In this document: piece after piece, positions 54,796 to 62,426 of the stretch | How the letters are laid out: the number at the start of each line of letters is the position of its first letter | Position numbering within the stretch: position 1 is the first letter of the stretch | NCBI GenBank assembly: GCA_963775505.1 | Contig: CAVZIL010000001.1 | Coordinates: forward strand, 1-64,000 | Source of the DNA: JAIBJN01 sp963775505 | Lineage (GTDB): Bacteria; Actinomycetota; Thermoleophilia; Gaiellales; Gaiellaceae | DNA length: 64,000 nt | Reading direction: 5' to 3' | The notes under the pieces: generated by a model | The model's input: the letters and a program-made list of their open reading frames with translations, nothing else | Told to the model about the DNA's origin: nothing | Database searches by the model: none | Made by a program: the position numbers and the translations under genes

Positions 54796-55865
54796 GGGTT
54801 CACGCCGCCGCGCGACAGAGCGCGGGAGACAGTGACGCGCCAGCTCCGCGGGATCTTCCGCTTGTACCGCTTCGGGACCCTTTTGAGGGCGCGAACGGCG
54901 GTGCTGCGCTCGGTCGAGCCGCGCGTGGCGGCGGTGATCGAGGACTGGGCGATTGCCTCGGCGTCCTCGTAGAGCTCGATGTAGGCGAGGCGCGCCGCTT
55001 CCAGCCGATCCAGCACGTCGGCCTCGGCCTCGCGGTCCGCGAGGCCGGAGACGAGCCCCCAGACCTCGTCGGCGAGCGTGCGGAGGCCCTCGGGGATCTC
55101 GAAGTCCTCCCAGCTCGAGCGCGAGCGGCTGAGCGAGCGGTCGACGAACTCGTGGATCTGGACGATCGTCGCCGCCGGCGCGTCGCGGACGACGGCGAGG
55201 TCGAGTGCGTCCCCGACATGGGCGGTCACGCCGGTCCAGTCGTCGAGCAGGTCCTGGTACCTGACGAACGCCCTGGGGCCCTCGCGGGTCGCGCGCTCCG
55301 TGAAGAGCACCTGGTTGACCCAGCCGGCAGTTCGCTCGACGTCGCCCTGCCAGCTGCCGTAGGAGCGCTGCTTGCTCTCGATGACCGCGGCGGGGTGGCG
55401 GAGCACGGTCACGAACCGGGGCGAGGCGCCCACGTCGACCGCGGCCTGCCGCCAGAGAGGCAGGAACCAGGAGAGCCGGGGGTCCTTGATGATGACGTGG
55501 TCGTCCTTCGCGAACTCGCCGGTCAGCCACTCCCGCAGCTTGCGCCGGGCGTCCTCGTCGATCGCCACCCGGGCGGTCTGCGCCCAGGCGGACGGCCTCC
55601 CGTCCGCCACCTGCACGCCGGCGCGGCCGAGGAGCGCGTTGTGGAAGTCGACCGCCCACTTCGGCTCCGCGAAGCCGCGCGGGTTCGTCGGGTCGGCGCT
55701 CACCTCCGGCTGCGGGACGTGGAACCCGAGGCGCTGCATGATCCCCGTGAAGAGGCTCGTCCCGCTCCGGCCGGAGCCGACGACGAGGACGAGGGTGCGG
55801 TCGTCTGACGTCGCCCGCTGCTCGCCGGCGGCTGTTGTCTCGCCCTGCTCCACGGGGGTGCTCAT
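54792..55865 (-). CDS. Sulfotransferase family protein
   Basis: A 357-residue PAPS-dependent sulfotransferase. The 5'-phosphosulfate loop is LVVGSGRSGTSLFTGIMQRL (near residue 30); VIIKDPRLSWFLPLWR and the 3'-phosphate motif VTVLRHPAAVIESKQRSYG are followed by RAFVRYQDLLDDWTGVTAHV. It lacks a signal peptide, so it acts on a cytoplasmic or membrane-face substrate. ATG 55865 has a leaderless promoter and is divergent from the fused sulfotransferase-glycosyltransferase gene. Confidence 0.88.
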   Translation of the reverse strand: MSTPVEQGETTAAGEQRATSDDRTLVLVVGSGRSGTSLFTGIMQRLGFHVPQPEVSADPTNPRGFAEPKWAVDFHNALLGRAGVQVADGRPSAWAQTARVAIDEDARRKLREWLTGEFAKDDHVIIKDPRLSWFLPLWRQAAVDVGASPRFVTVLRHPAAVIESKQRSYGSWQGDVERTAGWVNQVLFTERATREGPRAFVRYQDLLDDWTGVTAHVGDALDLAVVRDAPAATIVQIHEFVDRSLSRSRSSWEDFEIPEGLRTLADEVWGLVSGLADREAEADVLDRLEAARLAYIELYEDAEAIAQSSITAATRGSTERSTAVRALKRVPKRYKRKIPRSWRVTVSRALSRGGVNP

Positions 55866-55872
55866 CGCGGGC

Positions 55873-55878
55873 AGCTTA
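55873..55878 (-). promoter_or_regulatory. -10 box TAAGCT, leaderless promoter of the sulfotransferase at 55865
   Basis: On the minus strand TAAGCT is followed by 7 nt and ATG 55865. Confidence 0.5.
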
Positions 55879-55938
55879 GCGAGACGAGCGGCGCGGTCGG
55901 CTCGGGACCGTGACGTAGACTGGGCTACCGACGGAGAC

Positions 55939-57858
55939 GTGACCGAAAGCCTCGAAACAGCCGAGTCGGCGGCCCCCGCCGCAGCGCCGGAGCACGGCCT
56001 CGAGCCTCCCGACCAGGGTGAGGCCGACTTCCCGTTCGCGCAGCACGTGGAGCTGCGGACGGTCGTGCTCCCGGAGCTACGCGTCCTCTACCTGCCGATC
56101 CCCAAGGCCGGGTGGACGACCGTGCTCTGGCTCCTGTCCGAGCTCGCGGGCATCCCGGCGGAGACCTTCGAGCACTCGACGCTGCCGGGAGTGTCGCCCG
56201 CGCTGACCGTGCACGACATGAGCCTCTGGGGGCCCGGCCGGCGGCTCGCGGACTACGAGGGAGAGGAGCGCGAGCGCGTGCTCACCGAGGACGGCTGGCT
56301 GCGCTTCTCCGTCGTTCGCGACCCCGCGCCGCGACTGTGGTCGGCGTGGCAGTCGAAGCTCCTCCTGCGCGAGCCTCGCTTTTTCACGGAGTACGGAGAG
56401 GAGCCCTGGTTCCCCCGGGTCCCGCGCTCTCCCGACGACGCCGTCGAGGACTTCCGCCGCTTCGTCGCGGCCGTGGCGGCCGGGGAGGCCGTCGACGTGC
56501 ACTGGGCGGTCCAGCACGATCTCGTCACTCAGCTTCCCCTCGGCCACGTCGGGAGACTCGAGTCGCTCGACGACACGCTCGCGCTCCTCAAGGCGCACGT
56601 GCCGGAGGAGCTGTGGCCGACCGAGACGAGGCACGAGAACCGGACGCCCCTCCCCCTGCCTCGGGCGGCGTTCGACGGCGCCACCGCCGAGGGCCTCAAC
56701 CGGCACTTCGCGGCCGATTTCGGCGAGTACGGCTACGAGCCGGTCCAGCCATCCGCCGGGAAGGACGACCTGGCCGAGTGGCGGGAGCGGGTGGCGCCGC
56801 TCGTTCCGCTGGTGCAGGAGACGATCGACAGGCACACGCGCATCGGCCAGCTGCATCGGATGGCGCGACGCGTGCACACCGTCGAGGGCTGGCTCGAGCA
56901 GGGTGCCGCCCGGCGCATCGGCCACTCCAGGTCGCCGGTGCTCACCAACCTCGAGCACCAGGCCGACTTCAACGTCCGCTGGGGCTGGGCGGAGCGGACG
57001 CCGGCGCCCGGCTTCACCGCAGTGGTTCGCGCGAAGAACGAGGAGCGAGCGCTGCCCTGGGTGCTGCCCCCGCTCCTCCGCGCGGCCGAGCGCGTCGTTC
57101 TGATCGACAACGGGTCGACGGACCGGACGCTCGAGGTGGCGCGTGCCACGGCGACCGAGGAGGGCGCCGAAGACCGCCTCGAGATCCACCTGTACCCGTT
57201 CTCGGTGGCGCGGTGCGGCGAGGAGCATCTCGGCACCCCGGCCATGTCCCTGCACAGCCTCGTCTACTTCTACAACTGGTCGTTCTCACACGTGCGCACG
57301 CGCTACGCGCTCAAGTGGGACGCGGACATGGTGCTGACCGACACCGCCGTCAGCACGCTGCGCGACCTCGCCTGGCAGCTGGAGGCCTCCGACGCGGTCG
57401 TGAAGATCCCCCGCTTCCCTCTCTACGTCGCCGACGACCGGCGGGCGTTTCTCGACCTCGGGCTCGCCAACTGCGAGGCCTGGGGGTGGCCGAACCGTCC
57501 CGGCTACAGCTTCGTGAAGGCGATGGAGTGGGAGCAGCCGGTGCTGCCGCGCGACGTCCAGCGGATCGTCCTTCCCGACTGGTCCTGCGTCGAGCTCAAG
57601 TACCTCGACGCCGACGAGTTCGACCACTGGACGGACACCGACTTCCACACGACGACCCGGACGCGACGGAAGCGCCGCGAGTGGGAGGTGTTCCGCGCGC
57701 TCGCGGACGGCGGCGAGCCGCCCGACGAGGTCGTCCCGGTCGAGGCCCCCGACGGGGCTCACGTCATCGACTACGTGCGGTCGGTCTGGCTCCCGCAGAA
57801 GGAGCGCGAGCCCGGAGCCCTCGCCGAGCGCATCCTCCGCCAGCTCGTCCGGGTCTAG
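55939..57858 (+). CDS. Fused sulfotransferase and GT2-like glycosyltransferase
   Basis: A 639-residue uninterrupted frame with two domains. Residues about 30-270 are a Sulfotransfer_2-like unit: LRVLYLPIPKAGWTTVLWLL (phosphosulfate loop) and FSVVRDPAPRLWSAWQSKLL (3'-phosphate site). Residues about 350-600 are GT2-like: FTAVVRAKNEERALPWVLPP, VVLIDNGSTDRTLEVARA and YALKWDADMVLTDTAV with a DAD metal motif. The two would sulfate and extend the same glycan. GTG 55939 is in frame with no better start downstream. The stop TAG is the first three bases of the repeat at 57856. Confidence 0.83.
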   Translation: MTESLETAESAAPAAAPEHGLEPPDQGEADFPFAQHVELRTVVLPELRVLYLPIPKAGWTTVLWLLSELAGIPAETFEHSTLPGVSPALTVHDMSLWGPGRRLADYEGEERERVLTEDGWLRFSVVRDPAPRLWSAWQSKLLLREPRFFTEYGEEPWFPRVPRSPDDAVEDFRRFVAAVAAGEAVDVHWAVQHDLVTQLPLGHVGRLESLDDTLALLKAHVPEELWPTETRHENRTPLPLPRAAFDGATAEGLNRHFAADFGEYGYEPVQPSAGKDDLAEWRERVAPLVPLVQETIDRHTRIGQLHRMARRVHTVEGWLEQGAARRIGHSRSPVLTNLEHQADFNVRWGWAERTPAPGFTAVVRAKNEERALPWVLPPLLRAAERVVLIDNGSTDRTLEVARATATEEGAEDRLEIHLYPFSVARCGEEHLGTPAMSLHSLVYFYNWSFSHVRTRYALKWDADMVLTDTAVSTLRDLAWQLEASDAVVKIPRFPLYVADDRRAFLDLGLANCEAWGWPNRPGYSFVKAMEWEQPVLPRDVQRIVLPDWSCVELKYLDADEFDHWTDTDFHTTTRTRRKRREWEVFRALADGGEPPDEVVPVEAPDGAHVIDYVRSVWLPQKEREPGALAERILRQLVRV

Positions 57859-58022
57859 GAGGGTTTGACGAAATAACAGGCTGTGCCGCCGGCCGCGCTG
57901 CTCGCCCGAAGACTGCGTCCTCGGTTCCGCCCGTAGCCTCCGGCTACGAGCGCGCCCTGCGTCCTTGTTTCGGAACGACCATCGCACCCCGGCGACGAGC
58001 GATACTCCGCCAAACCCTCCTA
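57856..58022. repeat. Structured inverted-repeat element, copy 1
   Basis: 167 bp bounded by a perfect 12-bp inverted repeat (TAGGAGGGTTTG and CAAACCCTCCTA). The centre has hairpin CGTAGCC-TCC-GGCTACG at 57932-57948 inside a GC-rich core that is nearly identical to the core of copy 2. Shorter complementary blocks (CGCCGG, CCGGCG) nest between. The stop codons TAG of both convergent flanking genes lie in the arms. No coding gene or transposase is present; it could act as a bidirectional terminator. Confidence 0.8.
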
Positions 58023-59024
58023 GGCGGCGGCCGCCCGCTGGGCGGCGGTGAGCACGGCGGCGACGGGGTTGGGCTCGGAGCGCCGGCGCCAGCGGTCGCG
58101 CAGCTGCTCCAGCCGGTGGTGCTGCATCCGTGTGGCGGACACCCAGGCGTAGCGCGCGAGGTGCCGGGCGGAGGGGCGGCCGGCGCCCGTGAGCCCGTAG
58201 CCGAACGCCTCCATCCGGCCGGCCAGCACCGTCTCGCAGAGCGCGAGCTCCCAGGGCTCGAGCTTTCCCCGCCAGCTGCCGACGAGGGCGGTGGTCGGCG
58301 GCTGCTCGCGGGTCCGCCGGTGCCCCCAGCCGCGATCCGGGACGATCGCCGCGGCAAGCCGCTCCGGCGCAGCCATCTCCGGAGCGTAGTCCTCGCCGAG
58401 CGCCGCGGAGAGCTTCCGTAGCTCACCCTCGGGGTCGGCGACGAGAGACTCGTAGCGCACGCGCAGCACCGGCCAGGTCCGGGCCGCCTTCGCGGTGAGA
58501 TCGATCGAATGCGCCCAGGCGAACACGGAGTGGTAAGACCCCTGCGTCCACCACGGCATCCGCTTGAGGGAGGCGATGCAGTCTCGGGGGTCGCGGACGA
58601 TGTGGACGATCTGCGCATCCGGGAAGAGGCGCATCAGCATCGGGATGTGTCGGTAGTAGCCCGGTCGCTTCTCGCCCCACCGTGGCTTCTCGAACCGGTC
58701 CGCGTACGCGCGCAGGACGATCCCGATCGCCGACCCGACCGTCGCAGGGCCCGCGACGATCTGGTCGACCATGAGGTGCCGATCGAGGCCGAGCTTCTCG
58801 AAGGCAGGGCTCGCGACGATCGCCTCGGCGAGCGCACGGCGACCGGAGGACGCCTCGAGGTTCCCGAAGTCGAGACGCTGCCGGTACGCGAGCAGCGTGA
58901 ACCGCGTCTCGGGCGCGATCGCGATCCTGGGGTGGCTGTGCAGCATGAGCTGCAGCATCGTCGTGCCCGAGCGCGGGCACCCGAGGACGATGATCGGCCT
59001 GTCGTTGCTTAGAACCCGTGTCAA
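58020..59024 (-). CDS. Sulfotransferase family protein
   Basis: A 334-residue PAPS-dependent sulfotransferase. The phosphosulfate loop is IIVLGCPRSGTTMLQLMLHS at the very N-terminus, the 3'-phosphate motif VHIVRDPRDCIASLKRMPWW, and RVRYESLVADPEGELRKLSA is the late motif. The start is TTG 59024, which lies inside the arm of repeat copy 2; the frame continues upstream only through the repeat. The insertion may have replaced the native start region. The stop lies in the arm of repeat copy 1, so the gene is bracketed by the two repeats. Confidence 0.87.
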   Translation of the reverse strand: MTRVLSNDRPIIVLGCPRSGTTMLQLMLHSHPRIAIAPETRFTLLAYRQRLDFGNLEASSGRRALAEAIVASPAFEKLGLDRHLMVDQIVAGPATVGSAIGIVLRAYADRFEKPRWGEKRPGYYRHIPMLMRLFPDAQIVHIVRDPRDCIASLKRMPWWTQGSYHSVFAWAHSIDLTAKAARTWPVLRVRYESLVADPEGELRKLSAALGEDYAPEMAAPERLAAAIVPDRGWGHRRTREQPPTTALVGSWRGKLEPWELALCETVLAGRMEAFGYGLTGAGRPSARHLARYAWVSATRMQHHRLEQLRDRWRRRSEPNPVAAVLTAAQRAAAA

Positions 59025-59177
59025 AACAAAGCCCTGTCCCGCCGGGCCGCGCTGGACGGCGCGATGCGGCGTCCTCGGTTGCGTCCGTAGCCTCCGGCTA
59101 CGAACGCGCCCTGCGTCCTTGCCTCGCACTCGCCCAGCACACCCCGGCGGGGAGGCGTCATTTCGACACGGGTTCTA
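59010..59177. repeat. Structured inverted-repeat element, copy 2
   Basis: 168 bp bounded by a 17-bp inverted repeat with one mismatch (TAGAACCCGTGTCAAAA at 59010-59026 and its complement at 59161-59177). The core hairpin CGTAGCC-TCC-GGCTACG is at 59086-59102 in the same orientation as in copy 1. Inner complementary blocks CCCGCCGGG and CCCGGCGGG nest inside. The arms differ in sequence from copy 1 but stay self-complementary. No target-site duplication was seen. Confidence 0.8.
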
Positions 59178-59181
59178 GAAC

Positions 59182-60318
59182 CTAGCCGCGGTAGGCCTCG
59201 ATGAGGATCTCCGCGACCTCCGGGCGGGTGAACTCCTCCGGCGGCAGCTCGCCGGCGGACAGGAGCTCCCGCACCTTCGTCCCCGAGAGGAAGACGTGGT
59301 CGTCGCCTCCGTGCGGACAGGTCTTCGCCGTCGCCATCTGGCCGCAGACCTTGCACCAGAACGAGTGCTCGAAGAACATCGGCTCGATGTCGAGCTCGTG
59401 CGGCTCGAACTCGTCGAAGATGAGCTGGGCGTCGTAGGTGCCGTAGTAGTTGCCCACGCCGGCGTGGTCGCGGCCGACGATGAAGTGCGAGCAGCCGTAG
59501 TTCTTGCGGCAGATCGCGTGCCAGATCGCCTCACGCGGCCCCGCGTAGCGCATCGCCGCCGGGAAGGCGGAGACGACGACGCGGTCGGCCGGGTAGTAGC
59601 CCTCCGTGAGCACCTCGTACGCCTTCACCCGCACGTCGACGGGGACGTCGTCCGACTTCGTCGCGCCGACGAGCGGGTGGATGAGAAGTCCGTCGACGGT
59701 CTCGAGGGCGCACTTCGTGAGGTACTCGTGCGCCCGGTGGATCGGGTTGCGCGTCTGGAAGCCGACGACGCGCTTCCAGCCGCGCTCGGCGAAGAGCGCG
59801 CGCGTGTCGGCGGGATCCTTGTGGAGCTCCGGGAACTCGGGCTCGACCCGCTCGAAGACCGTCACCGGCCCGCCGAGGTACGAGCTCTCCTGCGCGTAGA
59901 GCCGCGCGACGCCCGGGTGCTCGCCGTCAGTCGTCCGAAAGCACTGCTCGGCCTCGCGCTCCTTGTCGTAGGAGTAGACCTCCTCCACCTCGAGCACGGC
60001 GAGCGCGCGGCCGCTTTCGTCCGCAAGCGCCACCCGGTCGCCCTTCGGCGCCTCGGCGACCGCCAGGCAGACGGGCAGTGCCCAGCGGAGCCCGTTGGCG
60101 AGCCGCATCGACTCGACGACGCCCTCGTAGTCCTCCCGGCCCATGAAGCCGGTGAGCGGCGAGAGCGCGCCCGAGGCGAGCATGTCGAGGTCGGAGAGCT
60201 CGCGGGAGGTGAGCGTGATCACCTCGAGCGAGTCGACGTCGTCCGGGCGCGCGCCGGAGCGTTCGACGAGCACGCCACCGTGAGGCCGGATGAGGTGGTC
60301 GGTGGTGACGGCACTCAC
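59182..60318 (-). CDS. sat: Sulfate adenylyltransferase (ATP sulfurylase)
   Basis: A 378-residue monofunctional Sat that makes APS from sulfate and ATP. The active site has VVGFQTRNPIHRAHEYLTK (QTRN and HxxH-type motif) and FIVGRDHAGVGNYYG; LHPLVGATKSDDVP-like text is present as LIHPLVGATKSDDVPVDVR. A CxxC-x-C motif (KVCGQMATAKTCPHG) near the C-terminus probably binds zinc, as in many bacterial and archaeal Sat proteins. GTG 60318 overlaps the cysC stop as GTGA. It is the last gene of the minus-strand sulfur operon; repeat copy 2 begins 5 bp after it. Confidence 0.95.
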   Translation of the reverse strand: MSAVTTDHLIRPHGGVLVERSGARPDDVDSLEVITLTSRELSDLDMLASGALSPLTGFMGREDYEGVVESMRLANGLRWALPVCLAVAEAPKGDRVALADESGRALAVLEVEEVYSYDKEREAEQCFRTTDGEHPGVARLYAQESSYLGGPVTVFERVEPEFPELHKDPADTRALFAERGWKRVVGFQTRNPIHRAHEYLTKCALETVDGLLIHPLVGATKSDDVPVDVRVKAYEVLTEGYYPADRVVVSAFPAAMRYAGPREAIWHAICRKNYGCSHFIVGRDHAGVGNYYGTYDAQLIFDEFEPHELDIEPMFFEHSFWCKVCGQMATAKTCPHGGDDHVFLSGTKVRELLSAGELPPEEFTRPEVAEILIEAYRG

Positions 60319-60906
60319 GCCCGCACCTCGGCGCCGACGAGCCCGAGCTCCTCGAGGCGCTGGACGACGATCTGCGCGCTCTCCTCGGGGGTCTGCGCCT
60401 CCGTGTCGACGACGATCTCCGGGCTCTCCGGCTCCTCGTACGGGTCGTCGACGCCGGTGAAGCCCTTGATCTCGCCGGCGAAGGCCTTCGCGTAGAGGCC
60501 GTTGACGTCCCGCCGCGCGCACTCCTCGACCGACGCCTTGACGAAGACCTCGACGAACGGCCCGAACTGCTCCACCATCTCCCGCGCCTTCTGCCGCGTC
60601 TCCACGTAGGGCGAGATGGCGGCGGTGATCGCGGTACCGCCGTGCCGGGTGATGCGCGACGCGACCCAGCCGATGCGCTCGATGTTCGTGTCGCGGTCCT
60701 CCTTCGAGAAGCCGAGGCCCTTCGAGAGGTGGCGTGCGGACCGTGTCGCCGTCGAGGTACTCGACGACGTGCCCGCGCTCGTCCAGCGCGGGGCCGACGA
60801 GGTGCGCGATCGTGGACTTGCCGGAGCCCGAGAGCCCCGTGAACCAGAGCGTGAACCCGCCGCCGCGCGCGCGGTCGGACTCCGGGTGCTCGTGCGCGTA
60901 AATCAC
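60315..60906 (-). CDS. cysC: Adenylylsulfate kinase (one frame change near 60733)
   Basis: APS kinase, which phosphorylates APS to PAPS. Starts at GTG 60906 with WFTGLSGSGKSTIAHLV (P-loop) and EYLDGDTVRT; an extra base near 60733 breaks the frame, and HLSKGLGFSKEDRDTNIERI (lid and substrate region) follows in the other frame with ITAAISPYVETRQKAREM, FVEVFVKASVEECARRD and GFTGVDDPYEEPESPEI. Joined length is about 197 residues, normal for CysC. It overlaps sat by 4 bp. Its product is the donor for the sulfotransferases in this window. Confidence 0.93.
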
Positions 60907-60964
60907 GCGGGAACCGTGTTCCCGCGGGCCCCTCCTTCGAACCAGCGTCAGTCATCGTCCTCCT

Positions 60965-61662
60965 CTAGCTGTCCTTCTCTTCCACGTGGATGCCGCACTC
61001 GAGCTTGTCGGAGCCCGCCCAGCGGCCTGCCCGCTCCTCCTCGTCGGGCCGTCGTCGGCCGCGTGCACGGAATGCAGCCGATCGAACGGTAGCCGACGTC
61101 GTGCAGCGGGTTGTAGGGGATCTCGTTCTGGACGATGTAGCGCCAGACGTCCTTCTCGCTCCAGTCGGCGAGCGGCTGCACCTTCCAGACGCCGTAGCGC
61201 TCCGAGCGCTCGACCTTCCGCGCGTTCGCGCGCGACGGCGACTGCTCGCGCCGGATGCCCGAGACCCAGGCGTCGTACGGCTCCAGAAGGCCGAGCAGCG
61301 GCTCGACCTTGCGGATGTGGCAGCAGTGGTCGGGGTTCGTCTCCCAGAGGTTCGGCCCCTCGCGCCTGTGCTGCTCGGCGATCGTCATCACCTCGGGGAC
61401 GATCAGGGTGAGCCCGTAGCGCTCGACGAGCCGCTCGCGCGTCTCGTAGGACTCCTTGAAGAAGAGGTGCGTGTCGAGCTCGACGATGTCCACGTCGAGC
61501 CCGAGCTCCGAGACCATGTGCACGAGCACCGAGGACTGCTTCTGCCAGGAGCACGAGAGGCAGAGCCGCTCGCCGAACTCCTCGGCCGCCCAGCGGAGGA
61601 CCTCCTCGGCCGGCAGCGCCTCGAGCTCGGTCCTCAGTCAGTGACAGCCGCAGGCTCGTCAC
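60965..61662 (-). CDS. cysH: Assimilatory APS reductase with iron-sulfur centre (two frame changes)
   Basis: Thioredoxin-dependent reductase that converts APS to sulfite and AMP. The presence of both CCHIRKVEPL and CIPCTRP cysteine pairs marks the [4Fe-4S] APS-reducing subgroup. The catalytic cysteine is in KLECGIHVEE at the C-terminus. The first break, near 61625, has one extra C before ELEALPAEEVLRWAAEEF and LCLSCSWQKQSSVLVHMVS; the second, near 61040, precedes EEERAGRWAGSDKLECGIHV. Joined length is about 232 residues. GTG 61662 overlaps the comA stop by 29 bp. Supplies sulfite for cysteine, SqdB or ComA. Confidence 0.9.
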
Positions 61663-62426
61663 GCAGGAGCACCTCCCTCAGCGTGTCGGCGCGGAGCCCG
61701 AGGCGGAGCGTCTCGAGCGGGATGACCTCGTCGGGCGGGACGTTGCCGATGTTGACCTCGGGCCCGAACTGCTGGACGAACCAGGCCTGCGCGGCGGTGC
61801 CGGGCGCCTCGAAGACGACGTCGGCGACGTCGATCTCGTGGACGATCTCGTCGATGAGGCCCGTGCGCATGTCGCCGGAGGGCCGGTAGATCCCCGCGGT
61901 GCCGCCCTCGCGACCCTCGGTGATCACCTTCCAGGCGCCGGCGTCGAGCTCCTCCCGGATCCACTCGACCCACTGGTACGGCGCGTAGACGACCTCCGCG
62001 TCCTTCGAGCCGACCTCGGAGAGGACGACGAAGTCGCGGGCGAAGCTCGGCGATCAGCTCGAGCTTGCGCTCGCGCGGGAGGTCGATCGTCCCGTCGGAG
62101 ACCTCGACGTGGGAGAGGCGGTTGGCGGCGAGCCAGCTCTTGTACTCGTCGAGCTTGTCGCGCGCGACGACGGCCTCGAAGAGCGTGCCGCCGCAGACGA
62201 CCGGGGTCTCGAATGAGCGGTAGAGGGCGATCTTCTTCTCGAGGTTGTTCGTCACGTAGGACGTGCCCCAGCCGAGCTTCACGACGTCGACGTAGTCGCC
62301 GGCCGTGTCGAAGAGGCCCTCGATCTCGGGCAGGCTCATTCCCTTGTCGATGACGTGCGTGAGCCCCTGGACGCGCGGCTTCGGCGAGCGCGCGGGCACG
62401 TCGAGGAAGCCGTCAAAGCCGGGCAT
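61634..62426 (-). CDS. comA: Phosphosulfolactate synthase (one frame change near 62050)
   Basis: A ComA-family TIM-barrel enzyme (PF02679) that adds sulfite to phosphoenolpyruvate, giving phosphosulfolactate. Visible motifs: GLTHVIDKGMSLPEIEGLF, YVDVVKLGWGTSYVTNN, TPVVCGGTLFEAVVARDK, VEVSDGTIDLPRERKLELI. After the break near 62050: DFVVLSEVGSKDAEVVYAPY, AWKVITEGREGGTAGIYR and GPEVNIGNVPPDEVIPLETL. Joined length is about 264 residues. In methanogens it starts coenzyme M synthesis; in some bacteria (YitD) it leads to sulfolactate. It overlaps fumarase beta by 14 bp and cysH by 29 bp. Confidence 0.9.

Noticed and set aside
57915..57987. A short protein encoded on the minus strand through the repeat core
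   Set aside because: The similar translation in both copies simply reflects the shared core sequence; there is no start or ribosome site and it runs into flanking genes.
57856..59177. The two repeats with the sulfotransferase between them as a composite transposon
   Set aside because: No transposase, no target-site duplication, terminal arms differ between copies, and the cores are in direct orientation with gene ends fitted to the arms.
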